Assembly: GCF_051433165.1 (NCBI RefSeq)
Contig: NZ_JBHMFS010000001.1
Coordinates: 434,001-498,000, forward strand
Direction of reading: 5' to 3'
Source: Falsiroseomonas sp051433165
Lineage (GTDB): Bacteria; Pseudomonadota; Alphaproteobacteria; Acetobacterales; Acetobacteraceae
DNA length: 64,000 nucleotides
The notes under the pieces are model-generated. The model saw only the letters and a list, made by a program, of their open reading frames with translations, was not told the DNA's origin and searched no databases. Positions 1 through 8,288 of the stretch are shown in pieces. A program made the translations under genes and the position numbers. Position 1 is the first letter of the stretch. Every line of letters starts with the position of its first letter.

Positions 1-1
1 C

Positions 2-2209
2 TCCGGCCGCTTCACGCCGCTGGTGCTGCTGGCGCTGCAGCTTTCCAACCAGGGCCGCTACCCGGAGGCGGAGGCGCTGCTGGGCCGCGCGGCGGCGCTG
101 GCGCCGCGCGCCGCGGACCCGATGGCGCCGGCCATGCTGGCGCATTACCAGGGGCTGCACGCTGCCAATCGCGGTGACTTCGTGCCGGCGCTGGAACGGC
201 TGGAACGGGGCGCCGCGATGTACACCGCGCTGGTCCCGCCGGAATGGCGCAGCGGCCGCATTGCGCCGGCCGGCAGCGGGCCGGGCTTCGACCTCGGTGG
301 CCTCGCGGTGGACCCGATCGCGTCGCGCGCCCTGGTCGGGCTGGTGGAGGCAAGGCGCAACCGCGCGGCGGTGCTGCGCCGGCTGGGCCGTTACGCTGAC
401 TCCGCCGCCGAGGCCGAGGCCGCGCAGTCCCTCGCGCGCGCTGCCCAGGGGGCGGAGGGGGCGGATCTGATCGCGGCGCGGCTGGCGCGGACGGATGGCG
501 CGGCGGCCGCCGGCATTGGCCGCCTGGCCAGCGCCGATGCCAGCTTCGCCCGCGCCGCTGCCCGCTTCGCCCGCGGCGTGCCACGCTCCCGCCCCTATGC
601 CGAGACGCTGTTGCTGCGGGCGGCGCAGCGGCAGGGCGGCACCCCCATCGCCGCGTTGTGCGAGGAGGCGGTGCGGGTGCTGCGCGCATTGCGGGAGGGC
701 ACGACGGCGGAGCGCATCGCCCCCTGCCTGGATGCCTTCATTGCCCAGGGCGCCCCCGATGCGGCCTTCGAGGCCGCGCAACTGGCCCAGGGCAGCGTCA
801 CCACCACGCAGATCGCCAGCGCCGCGGCGCGGCTTTCAGCCGGGGCGCGGGACCCCGCCGTGGCGGCGGCGCTGCGGGCCAAGGACGATGCGGAGCGCGC
901 GCTGGTCCAGCTTTATCGAGCGCGCGATGCCGCGGTGGCGGACGGTGCGCCGGCTGCCGAACTGGCGGCCTTCGACCGCCGCATCGGGCAGGGCGCGGAA
1001 GAAGCCGCGCAGGCGGACGCCATCGTGCAGGCCGCCGCCCCTGGCTTCGCGCAGCTCGTGCAATCCGTGGCAAGTGCGGAGGAGGTGCTGGCGGCGCTGC
1101 GGCCGGGGGAGGCCCTGGTGCTGAGCACCATCCCGCCGCAAGGCCGGGGCTGGAGTTTTGTCCTGCTGGATGGCGCCATCACCGCGGCGCCGGTTGGGGC
1201 TGATGGTGCGGAGGTGGCGGCGCTGGTGGCGCGGGTGCGGGCAGGGGTGGAATCGGGCTCCGGCCGCCAGGCTTTCGATGCCGCGGCGGCGCATGCGCTG
1301 CACCAGGCGCTGTTCGCCGGCGTCGCCGCGCCGCTGGGCCGCGCCACGGCGCTGGTGGCGGTGGCGGAGGGGCCGATGCTTTCGCTGCCCTATGGCCTGC
1401 TGGTCACCGCGCCGCCGCCACGGGCGGACAGCCATGTCGGCGCAGACTTCCTGCTGGACCGGCTGCCGATCTCCCACCTGCCGGCGCCGGCCAGCCTGGT
1501 GGCACTGCGCCGCGTCGCGCCATCCCAGGCGCCGCGGCCCTGGATCGGTTTTGGCGCGCCGCGACCGGTGCCGGCTAACTTTGCCGCGCGCAGCTTCCCG
1601 GCCGCGCCAGAATGCGGCCAGAGCCTGGCCTCGCTTGAGGCGCTGCGCGGGGCGGAGGTGGAGCTGCAGGCCGCCGCCCTGGTCACCGGATCACCCGCCA
1701 CCGCGCGCCGCACCGGCGCGGCCTTCACGGCGGAGGCGGTACGCCGGGCCGATCTGCGGTCCTACCGCACCGTGCATTTCGCCACCCACGGCGTGCTGCC
1801 GAGCGACCTGGCCTGCCTGACGGAGCCGGCCATCATCGCCTCCACCGCCGCGGCGGGGCCGGATGCGGCGCAGGCGCTGATCACCTCCGGCACCATCCTC
1901 GACCTGGAGCTGGATGCGAATCTGGTGCTGCTGTCGGCCTGCAATTCGGGGGGCGGCATCGCGGCGGGGGAGAGCCTGTCGACGCTCGCGCGCGCCTTCT
2001 TCTTCGCCGGCGCGCGGTCCCTGATGGTGACGCATTGGTATGTGGACGACATCGCCGCCGCACGGGTTGGCGTGCTGACGCTGGAGGCGATGCAGAACGG
2101 TGATGCGCCGGCGGTGGCGCTGCGCAAGGCGCAACTGGCGCAAAAGCAGGTTGGCGGCGGCACCCACCCGGCGGAATGGGCGCCCTTCGCGGTGCTGGGG
2201 GCGCTTTAG
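2..2209 (+). CDS. CHAT-domain protein with TPR-like N-terminus, 5' partial
   Basis: The reading frame is open from the first bases, so the N-terminus lies outside the window; about 735 residues are visible. The first half is Ala/Leu/Arg-rich and helical, like tetratricopeptide repeats. The C-terminal third is a CHAT domain (caspase-fold peptidase). Counting from the codon at base 23, the putative catalytic His is residue 589 in VHFATHG and the Cys is residue 640 in LSACNSGGG. Family knowledge: CHAT proteins are caspase-like proteases, some acting in defence or programmed death (for example Craspase/TPR-CHAT), many of unknown role. No CRISPR or gasdermin-like partner is visible here. The stop codon overlaps the stop of the convergent dehydrogenase gene by 4 bases. 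The domain call is firm; the role is unknown. Confidence 0.85.
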   Translation, partial: SGRFTPLVLLALQLSNQGRYPEAEALLGRAAALAPRAADPMAPAMLAHYQGLHAANRGDFVPALERLERGAAMYTALVPPEWRSGRIAPAGSGPGFDLGGLAVDPIASRALVGLVEARRNRAAVLRRLGRYADSAAEAEAAQSLARAAQGAEGADLIAARLARTDGAAAAGIGRLASADASFARAAARFARGVPRSRPYAETLLLRAAQRQGGTPIAALCEEAVRVLRALREGTTAERIAPCLDAFIAQGAPDAAFEAAQLAQGSVTTTQIASAAARLSAGARDPAVAAALRAKDDAERALVQLYRARDAAVADGAPAAELAAFDRRIGQGAEEAAQADAIVQAAAPGFAQLVQSVASAEEVLAALRPGEALVLSTIPPQGRGWSFVLLDGAITAAPVGADGAEVAALVARVRAGVESGSGRQAFDAAAAHALHQALFAGVAAPLGRATALVAVAEGPMLSLPYGLLVTAPPPRADSHVGADFLLDRLPISHLPAPASLVALRRVAPSQAPRPWIGFGAPRPVPANFAARSFPAAPECGQSLASLEALRGAEVELQAAALVTGSPATARRTGAAFTAEAVRRADLRSYRTVHFATHGVLPSDLACLTEPAIIASTAAAGPDAAQALITSGTILDLELDANLVLLSACNSGGGIAAGESLSTLARAFFFAGARSLMVTHWYVDDIAAARVGVLTLEAMQNGDAPAVALRKAQLAQKQVGGGTHPAEWAPFAVLGAL

Positions 2210-3291
2210 GCTTTAAGCTGCGCCGCCACCGCCTCCGCCACATCCTTCGTGCCGGAGCCACCGAATTCGGCGGTGCGCAGTCCGGCGGCAAAGGCGGCGT
2301 CCACAGCCGCCTCCAGCTCCACAGCCGCATCGGACCAGGCCTGGCCGGCGCCGCGTGTGCCGAGCCAGTCCAGCATCAGCGCGGCTGAGAGCAGCATGGC
2401 GGTGGGGTTGGCGATGCCCTGGCCGGCGATGTCCGGCCCGGTGCCATGGCTCGGCTGGAACACCGCATGGGTGTCGCCGATATCGGCGGATGGCGCATAG
2501 CCCATGCCGCCGATCAGCCCGGCGCCGAGGTCGGAGATGATGTCGCCGAACATGTTTTCCATCGGCAGCACGTCGAAATCCCAGGGCCGCCGCACGAGGT
2601 CCAGGGCCATCGCATCCACATAATGATGGCCAGCGGGGATATGCGGGAAACCCTGCGCCACCTCGTCGAAGACGCGGCGCATGAACGCCATGCTGAGGAA
2701 GACATTCGCCTTGTCCACCAGCGTCACCTTCTGCGGCCGGCGCAGCCGCTCAGTGCGGCGCTCCGCCAGGCGGAAGGCGAAGCGGGACAGGCGTTCGGTG
2801 GTGGCGCGGGTGATCACCATGGTGTCCCGCGCCTCCCGGTCCTCGATCATCTCGCCGCGGCCGCGCGCCCAGAACAGGCCCTCCGTGCTTTCGCGCAGGA
2901 TGACCATGTCGATCTTCTGCGCCCGGGGGTCGCTGAGTGCGAGCGGCACGCCGGGGATGGCGCGGATCGGGCGGACGCCGGCATAGAGGCCGAGCCGGAA
3001 CCGCAGATCGAGCTGCGGCGCGATCTCCGTGCCGTCCGGGTAGCGGATGCCGGGCCAGCCCATGGCGCCGAGCAGAATGGCATCCGCCGCCTCCGCCCGG
3101 CGGAACACCTCCTCCGACATGGCGGTGCCGGTGTCGCGATAGGCGAAGGCACCGGCGGTGAGGGTTTCGGTGGACAGGCCAAGGCCGTGGCGGCGCACCA
3201 GCTTTTCCAGCACGAAGCTGGTGGCCTCCGTCACCTCCACGCCGATGCCATCACCCGGCATCACCGCAACCCGCACCGCGTTGGTCGGCAT
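2206..3291 (-). CDS. Isocitrate/isopropylmalate/tartrate dehydrogenase family protein
   Basis: A 361-residue NAD-dependent beta-decarboxylating dehydrogenase. The N-terminus VAVMPGDGIGVEV is the nucleotide-proximal start typical of LeuB/TtuC. Further family signatures are LRESTEGLFW, the Lys in VDKANVF, the metal-ligand Asp motif GDIISDLGAGL and the cofactor-loop motif PSHGTGPDIAGQGIANP. These enzymes oxidise a 2-hydroxy acid with a vicinal carboxylate (3-isopropylmalate, tartrate, malate or similar) and lose CO2. The gene stands alone, away from leuC/leuD, so tartrate or a related hydroxy acid is more likely than leucine synthesis; that is inference. It converges on the CHAT gene with overlapping stops and diverges from the hydrolase at 3409. 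Confidence 0.85.
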   Translation of the reverse strand: MPTNAVRVAVMPGDGIGVEVTEATSFVLEKLVRRHGLGLSTETLTAGAFAYRDTGTAMSEEVFRRAEAADAILLGAMGWPGIRYPDGTEIAPQLDLRFRLGLYAGVRPIRAIPGVPLALSDPRAQKIDMVILRESTEGLFWARGRGEMIEDREARDTMVITRATTERLSRFAFRLAERRTERLRRPQKVTLVDKANVFLSMAFMRRVFDEVAQGFPHIPAGHHYVDAMALDLVRRPWDFDVLPMENMFGDIISDLGAGLIGGMGYAPSADIGDTHAVFQPSHGTGPDIAGQGIANPTAMLLSAALMLDWLGTRGAGQAWSDAAVELEAAVDAAFAAGLRTAEFGGSGTKDVAEAVAAQLKA

Positions 3292-3408
3292 GGACCGATC
3301 CCTCCCTGATCCCTTGGCTTATCCGTGGCGCGGATTGCGGCGCAGGTAAAGCCGGGCTTCCGCGTGGCGGGCTTCCGTGGCAAGCGCGCAGCGGGCGGGG
3401 AGTGGGCG

Positions 3409-4176
3409 ATGACGCAGGACAAGGTCTGGCTGGACTACGACCAGGCGGCGCTGGATGCGGCCTATGACCAGCGGGTTTGGGCGCCGGACATGGCGGAGTG
3501 GCTGGCGCGTTATCGTGCGGATACGGCCGCCGCCCGCGCGGCGCTGAAGCCGGAGACGCTGTGCTACGGCCCGCATCTGCTGGATCTGTACCCGGCCCAG
3601 GGCACGCCGCGTGGAGTTCACCTGCACATCCATGGCGGCGCCTGGCGGGCGCAGTCGCGGGATGATTCGGGCTTCCTGGCGCCGGCGCTGACAGCCGCGG
3701 GGTTCGCGGTGGCGGTGCCGGATTTCAGCCTGCTGCCGGCGCGGCGGTTGCCGGATGTGGTGGCGGAGCTGCGCGATTGCGTCACGTGGCTGCGGCCACG
3801 CGGGCCGATCCATCTCTCCGGCCATTCCTCCGGTGCGCATCTGGCGGCGGTTCTGGCGACGGAGACGGAATTCGCCAGCGTCACGCTGGTCTCCGGCGTC
3901 TACGATCTGGAACCCGTGCTGCTTTCTGCGCGCCGTGCCTATGTGGTGCTGGATGCGGCGGAGGCCGCGGCGCTCAGCCCGCTGCGCCACGCTGCGCGCA
4001 TTCGCGGCACGCTGCGCCTGGCCTGGGGCCCGGCGGAAAGCCCGGAATTCATCCGGCAGTCGGAGGCGATGGCGGCCGCCACCGGCGCGGAGACCTTCGT
4101 GCTGCCCGGCGTGAACCATTTCGCCGCCGCCTATGCGCCCGCCCAGGGCGCGCTGCACGCCGCACTGATCGCGTGA
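3409..4176 (+). CDS. Alpha/beta hydrolase, arylformamidase (kynurenine formamidase)-like
   Basis: A 255-residue alpha/beta hydrolase. The oxyanion-hole motif HIHGGAW, the nucleophile elbow GHSSGAHLA (Ser in the middle) and the late catalytic His in GVNHFAAAYAP are visible. This combination of HGGxW and GHSSGAH resembles arylformamidase/carboxylesterase family proteins that hydrolyse N-formylkynurenine or small esters. I chose the ATG at 3409 because GGGGAG lies 6 bases upstream; the frame is open further upstream but that part is arginine-rich and unlike protein. The VOC gene follows after 10 bases, so the two are probably co-transcribed. Neighbouring tryptophan-degradation genes are absent, so the substrate is unproven. 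Confidence 0.8.
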   Translation: MTQDKVWLDYDQAALDAAYDQRVWAPDMAEWLARYRADTAAARAALKPETLCYGPHLLDLYPAQGTPRGVHLHIHGGAWRAQSRDDSGFLAPALTAAGFAVAVPDFSLLPARRLPDVVAELRDCVTWLRPRGPIHLSGHSSGAHLAAVLATETEFASVTLVSGVYDLEPVLLSARRAYVVLDAAEAAALSPLRHAARIRGTLRLAWGPAESPEFIRQSEAMAAATGAETFVLPGVNHFAAAYAPAQGALHAALIA

Positions 4177-4186
4177 GGACCATCGC

Positions 4187-4570
4187 ATGACGCCCGGCAC
4201 CGCCATTACCTTCTTCTATTACCCGGACATCTCCGCGGTGATCCCGTTCTATGAGCAGGCGCTGGGCTTCAAGCTGGTGCTGGACCAGGGCACGGCGCGC
4301 ATCTACCGCATCGCACCGAACTGCCATTTCGGCATCGTCGATGGCAACAAGGGCCATCTGCGCCACCAGCCGCGCAGCGCCGCGCTGCTGACACTGGTGG
4401 TGCCGGATGTGGCGGCGTGGCACGCGCGGCTGGCGGCGGCCGGCGTGCCGAAGCTGGGGCCGCTGCAGCGCGGCCCGCAGATCGAGCATTTCTTCTTCGA
4501 GGATCCGGCCGGCTACGCGATCGAGGTGCAGCGCTTCCACGACCCGGCGGTGGCCGAGCTGTTCGCCTGA
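4187..4570 (+). CDS. VOC (glyoxalase/bleomycin-resistance/dioxygenase) superfamily protein
   Basis: A 127-residue single-module VOC protein: beta-strand start ITFFYYPDI, the characteristic helix VIPFYEQALGFKLVLDQG, a mid-protein LTLVVPDVAAWHARLAAAG helix and the closing FFFEDPAGYAIEVQRF strand with the conserved DPxGxxIE pattern. Members bind a divalent metal and act as lyases, isomerases, dioxygenases or drug-binding proteins. The fold is clear but the reaction cannot be read from sequence. It is 10 bases downstream of the arylformamidase-like gene on the same strand and 3 bases from the convergent small Tat gene at 4574-4818. Confidence 0.85.
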   Translation: MTPGTAITFFYYPDISAVIPFYEQALGFKLVLDQGTARIYRIAPNCHFGIVDGNKGHLRHQPRSAALLTLVVPDVAAWHARLAAAGVPKLGPLQRGPQIEHFFFEDPAGYAIEVQRFHDPAVAELFA

Positions 4571-4573
4571 AGG

Positions 4574-4818
4574 TCAGGCCGCCGCGAAGACGGCCTGGAA
4601 AAGCGCCTGCTGCCGCGCCAAATCCTCCGCCAGCGGCTGGTAGACCGGGCGGCTTGTGCCGTCATGCGGCGCCATCTCCCGGGTGCTTCGGCTTCCGCGC
4701 GCAAGCCCATCGGCGCCAGCGCCGCCCCGGCGACCAGGCCGGAGAGTAATCCCCGACGCGTGAGGGAGATCCTGCCCGGGCTGTGCGGCGGGAGGCGTAC
4801 TCCATCTGCCTGTGCCAT
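4574..4818 (-). pseudogene. Small Tat-signal protein gene, apparently frameshifted
   Basis: From the ATG at 4818 the first 47 codons read as a convincing twin-arginine signal (SLTRRGLLSGLVAGAALAPM followed by RAEAEA). The frame then turns into arginine/serine-rich nonsense. The other frame carries a protein-like tail from about 4676 down to a TGA at 4574, containing EMAPHDGTSRPVYQPLAEDL then ARQQALFQAVFAAA. One extra G in the CCCGGG run at 4678-4683 would join both halves into one 81-residue exported protein. So this is either a one-base deletion (pseudogene), a sequencing error in a homopolymer, or programmed frameshifting. No known family is recognised for the short mature part. Confidence 0.5.
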
Positions 4819-5029
4819 GATTTTTGGGCAATTTCGGGGGTCCCAGGCCAGCGCCGGATTCTGTGGCGGGTTGCTTCCACATCGGCATCAGCGCCGCCGG
4901 GCGCGAAGCAGTGTTTCCAACCGTTTCGCACAACCTCGGCGGGAGTTGTTTTGTCTTGCAACGACCGCGCGGCGCGATAGCGTGCCGGAATTCACGCGAC
5001 GCAGGCTGCGGCGCGAAAGGGGGTGGCCG

Positions 5030-5677
5030 ATGTCGAACGTCGCGGGCAAGGCCTATGGGATGAACGTGGTCACCCCGATGCGGCCGTGGAAGACCTGGAT
5101 CAACCGGCTGCTGTTCATGGTGGCGCGCACGCAGCCGCAGCAACTGGGCGGGCTGCTCGGCCTGTCCATCATCCATTTCGCCCGCTGGGTGATGATCCGT
5201 CGCGACCAGTGGCCGGATCTCGGCCAGGGCAAGCCGGATATCGAGAACGACTACATGCTGTTCGTCAGCAACTTCAACGGCACCTGGGACCAGTACATCG
5301 ACGCCTTCAGCGACGGCATTCCGAACGGGCTGGACCTGTTCTGGTATTCCAGCACGAAATATCCGGGCTCGATCCCGATCACGCCCTTCAAGAACTACAT
5401 CCGCGCCAACCAGGTGGATTGCGCCTACTACTACAATGCCACGCCGGGCGCGGCGCAGCGGGACATCAAGGCGGCGCTGCGCGTCTGGACGGCGCTGGAG
5501 GGTCTGCGCGCGCAGCACGCCGCGATGACGCCGGCGGAATTCGCGGTGGCCTACCGCCGCGCCTTCATCGCCCTGCAGAACGACCTGCCCTCCCACGGCT
5601 ATGCCCCGGTGGCGAGCAACGACACCCAGAATGCCGACCTGAACCGCGAGGCGCTTATCCGCCGGCCACCGACCTGA
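5030..5677 (+). CDS. Unrecognised protein, first gene of the DyP-P450 cluster
   Basis: A 215-residue protein that I cannot assign to a family. Start ATG 5030 is preceded by AAAGGGGG 6 bases upstream; codons further upstream in the same frame look non-coding. Notable stretches are a hydrophobic segment QQLGGLLGLSIIHFARWVMI and an aromatic-rich core: NDYMLFVSNFNGTWDQYIDA, LDLFWYSSTKYPGSIPITPF and VDCAYYYNATPG. There is no signal peptide and no obvious membrane helix. It is followed after 15 bases by another unknown gene and then by the DyP peroxidase and P450, suggesting a role with haem enzymes acting on a hydrophobic or aromatic substrate; that is inference from context only. Confidence 0.8.
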   Translation: MSNVAGKAYGMNVVTPMRPWKTWINRLLFMVARTQPQQLGGLLGLSIIHFARWVMIRRDQWPDLGQGKPDIENDYMLFVSNFNGTWDQYIDAFSDGIPNGLDLFWYSSTKYPGSIPITPFKNYIRANQVDCAYYYNATPGAAQRDIKAALRVWTALEGLRAQHAAMTPAEFAVAYRRAFIALQNDLPSHGYAPVASNDTQNADLNREALIRRPPT

Positions 5678-5692
5678 GCAGGAGCCCGAGCC

Positions 5693-6643
5693 ATGCCGAA
5701 TTTCGATGGTGGCCACTACTTCCTGACCGTGCTGATCCCGGTGCGCGCCGGGCTGTGCACCGACCCGCGCACCGATGCGACTGTCACCTCCCACGCCCAG
5801 GCGCTGCGCGGCCGGCTGGTGGCGTTGCCGACAGCGTTGCAGACGCCGGCGACCGAGAAGATCGGCGTGAACAGCCCCTTCGCGCGCAGCGACCGCACGC
5901 ATTTCGCGCGCTTCGCCATTCTGGACGACGTCGCCTTCAACGGCCGTGGTCAGCGCGACCCGATCAAGGTCGCGCTGAAGCTGGCGCCGCAGCCGAGCGT
6001 GACGGACCCGGTGGACCGGCTACCCTGTGCGTACCTGATCATCGTGGCGGATTTCGACGCGCCGGATGGCAGCGACGCCGCGCTGGCGAACTACCTGACG
6101 CATCTGTGGTCCGTGATGGAGCCGGAACTGCGCGAGATCCTGGACCATACCGAGGGCCATGACCGCGCCAAGGATGCGGCCGGCTTCGTGCGGCTGATTC
6201 GCGCCTGCCAGATCGAGACCACCATGCCGTTCAACGACTATTGGCCAGGCGCGCCGCCGCTGTCGCCGCTGCCGCTGCGGAACCTGCTGCTGCCTGCGAT
6301 CGTCTCGGCCGGGGCGCTGGTGCTGGGGCTGGTCCTTGGCCTGTTCGAGGATGACTGGCTGTGGCTGGCGCTGGCCGGGCTGGTCGCGCTGCCGCTGGCG
6401 CTGTGGTTTGCCTATTCCCGCGTGATGGCCGCCGGCGCGCAGCCCTTCCCCATGGCGCCGCGATCCGACCTGCCATCGGTGCTGAAGGCGCTGTACCTGC
6501 AACAGCATTTTACTCGGTTTGCGACGGACACGCAGGGCATGAGCCCCGAGGCGCTGCATGCCGCCTTCGGCGATTTCCTGGCGACACATCGGCCCGAGGA
6601 TGTAGCCGCACCGACCCAGCACCGTGGCGTGGTGCGATGCTGA
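5693..6643 (+). CDS. Unrecognised membrane-anchored protein of the DyP-P450 cluster
   Basis: A 316-residue protein. The first ~190 residues are soluble and begin GHYFLTVLIPVRAG, with a later beta-strand CAYLIIVADFDAPDG. Two consecutive membrane helices follow at about residues 200-245 (LLLPAIVSAGALVLGLVLGL and LWLALAGLVALPLALWFAYS), then a short hydrophilic tail. This suggests a cytoplasmic domain held at the inner membrane. No family is recognised. The alternating beta/alpha look of the soluble half could be a ferredoxin-like fold such as occurs in DyP peroxidases, but that is a guess. The stop TGA at 6641 touches the ribosome site of the peroxidase gene, so translation is likely coupled. 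Confidence 0.8.
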   Translation: MPNFDGGHYFLTVLIPVRAGLCTDPRTDATVTSHAQALRGRLVALPTALQTPATEKIGVNSPFARSDRTHFARFAILDDVAFNGRGQRDPIKVALKLAPQPSVTDPVDRLPCAYLIIVADFDAPDGSDAALANYLTHLWSVMEPELREILDHTEGHDRAKDAAGFVRLIRACQIETTMPFNDYWPGAPPLSPLPLRNLLLPAIVSAGALVLGLVLGLFEDDWLWLALAGLVALPLALWFAYSRVMAAGAQPFPMAPRSDLPSVLKALYLQQHFTRFATDTQGMSPEALHAAFGDFLATHRPEDVAAPTQHRGVVRC

Positions 6644-6656
6644 GGAGGCGATGAAC

Positions 6657-8288
6657 ATGGCCACACAGCTCGACCTGGCGGACATCCAGGGCAATGTCCT
6701 GACCGCCTATGGCAAAATGGGCTTTCCCAAGGGGCGCTTCCTGCTGCTGAACGTCGCGGATGCGCGGGCCGGACGCAAACTGCTCGACATGGTGCGGCCC
6801 TTCGTGACCACGGCGCTGCGCTGGCCGTCCTCCAAGGACAAGGCGCCGCCGCCGGGCACGGTGTTCCAGCCGCGCCCGCAGGTCGCGGTGAATGTCTCCT
6901 TCACCTTCTGGGGGCTGCTGGCGCTGGGCGTACCGATCCGCACGCTGCGCGGCATGCCGGATGAATTCATCGATGGCATGCCGGCCCGCGCCGACATCCT
7001 GTGCGACAATTTCCCGCACGCGATCGGCGAGACCTGGGACCCCGTCTGGCTGTGGCAGGACGACCCGCGCCGGCGCGTGCATGTGCTGCTGACACTGAAC
7101 GCGCAGATGAACGCGGATGGCACGCCGGTGGCTCGGCTGGATGAGGTGACGACGGAGATCGAGGCGCTGGTGCGGGCCACGGATGGCGGGGTCACGCTGC
7201 TATCCGGCCATCGCGGCCCGGATGAACGCTGGCAGGACCTGTCGGCGCTGATGGACCGCGGCCCCGACGGCAGCCCAACGCCAAGCCCGAAGGAGCATTT
7301 TGGCTTCATCGATGCGATCGGCGATGCGGTGTTCGACGGGCAATATGCGCCGGATCGCATGACGGGCACGGTGATCGGCCAGGGCAAGCTGCTGCCGGAC
7401 CAGAGCTGGGCGCCGCTCGCCACCGGCGAATTCCTGCTCGGCCATCCGGATGAATCGCAGGAGATTCCGGGTGCCGGCATGCCGCTGCCCTTCAGCCGCA
7501 ACGGCACCTTCGTCGCCTATCGCAAGCTGCACCAGAATGTCGCCGCCTGGCGCGATGCGATGGACCGCATGGCGGAGCAATTCGCCGCCGTGATGCAGGT
7601 GCAGCAGGAGGAAGCCTGCGAGACGCTGAAGGCCAAGATCGCCGGTCGCTGGTCCGACGGCGTGCCGCTGATGGCCGCCGGCACCTATGCCGAATGGCGC
7701 GCCTTCCAGCAGCGCCGCGCGGAGGCGGCACAGCGCGACGACAAGGCGACGCTTGCCGCAATGGTACGGGAGATGGTGGATTTCACCTTCCGCAGTGATC
7801 CGCATGGCGCCAAGTGCCCCTTCGGATCGCATCTGCGCAGGTCCAATACCCGGGACATGATGGACCCGCTGCTGGCGTCCAACGATCCGAAGCAGCTCAA
7901 CGGCTCCGTACTCAACAACCGCCGCCGCATCCTGCGCCGCGGCCTTCCCTATGGCGAGGCGGTGCCGGGGGCGACGACGGATGACCAGGAACACGGCATC
8001 GTCCTGCTGGCGACCTGCGCCAATCTGTTCCGGCAGTTCGAATTCGTGCAGCAGCAATGGATGCAATACGGGCTGGATTTCAACACCGGCAACGACACCT
8101 GCCCGATCGTCGGCAACCACGGCCCGGACGCGAAATTCGTCATCGCCGCGGACCCCGCTGGCGACAAGCCGCCCTTCATCTGCGACCGCCTGCCGCAATT
8201 CGTGGAGACGCGCGGCGGCGAGTATTTCTTCACACCGAGCATGACGGCGCTGCGGATGATTGCCGCCGGGATCGTGGACCCGACATGA
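6657..8288 (+). CDS. DyP-type (dye-decolourising) haem peroxidase
   Basis: A 543-residue protein of the larger DyP classes. The proximal haem-ligand His is residue 392 in FGSHLRRSNTRD, matching the conserved HxRRxNPR-like motif. The distal acid is Asp219 in FGFIDAIGD, where the usual GxxDG signature reads GFIDA (Ala in place of the last Gly). The N-terminus TQLDLADIQGNVLTAY is the typical opening of this class. DyPs use H2O2 to oxidise dyes, lignin-like phenolics or lipid-like molecules. No signal peptide, so it is probably cytosolic or encapsulated. I chose ATG 6657 because AGGAGG lies 8 bases upstream; the ATG at 6651 is only 2 bases from it. Its TGA overlaps the ATG of the P450 gene. Confidence 0.88.
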   Translation: MATQLDLADIQGNVLTAYGKMGFPKGRFLLLNVADARAGRKLLDMVRPFVTTALRWPSSKDKAPPPGTVFQPRPQVAVNVSFTFWGLLALGVPIRTLRGMPDEFIDGMPARADILCDNFPHAIGETWDPVWLWQDDPRRRVHVLLTLNAQMNADGTPVARLDEVTTEIEALVRATDGGVTLLSGHRGPDERWQDLSALMDRGPDGSPTPSPKEHFGFIDAIGDAVFDGQYAPDRMTGTVIGQGKLLPDQSWAPLATGEFLLGHPDESQEIPGAGMPLPFSRNGTFVAYRKLHQNVAAWRDAMDRMAEQFAAVMQVQQEEACETLKAKIAGRWSDGVPLMAAGTYAEWRAFQQRRAEAAQRDDKATLAAMVREMVDFTFRSDPHGAKCPFGSHLRRSNTRDMMDPLLASNDPKQLNGSVLNNRRRILRRGLPYGEAVPGATTDDQEHGIVLLATCANLFRQFEFVQQQWMQYGLDFNTGNDTCPIVGNHGPDAKFVIAADPAGDKPPFICDRLPQFVETRGGEYFFTPSMTALRMIAAGIVDPT

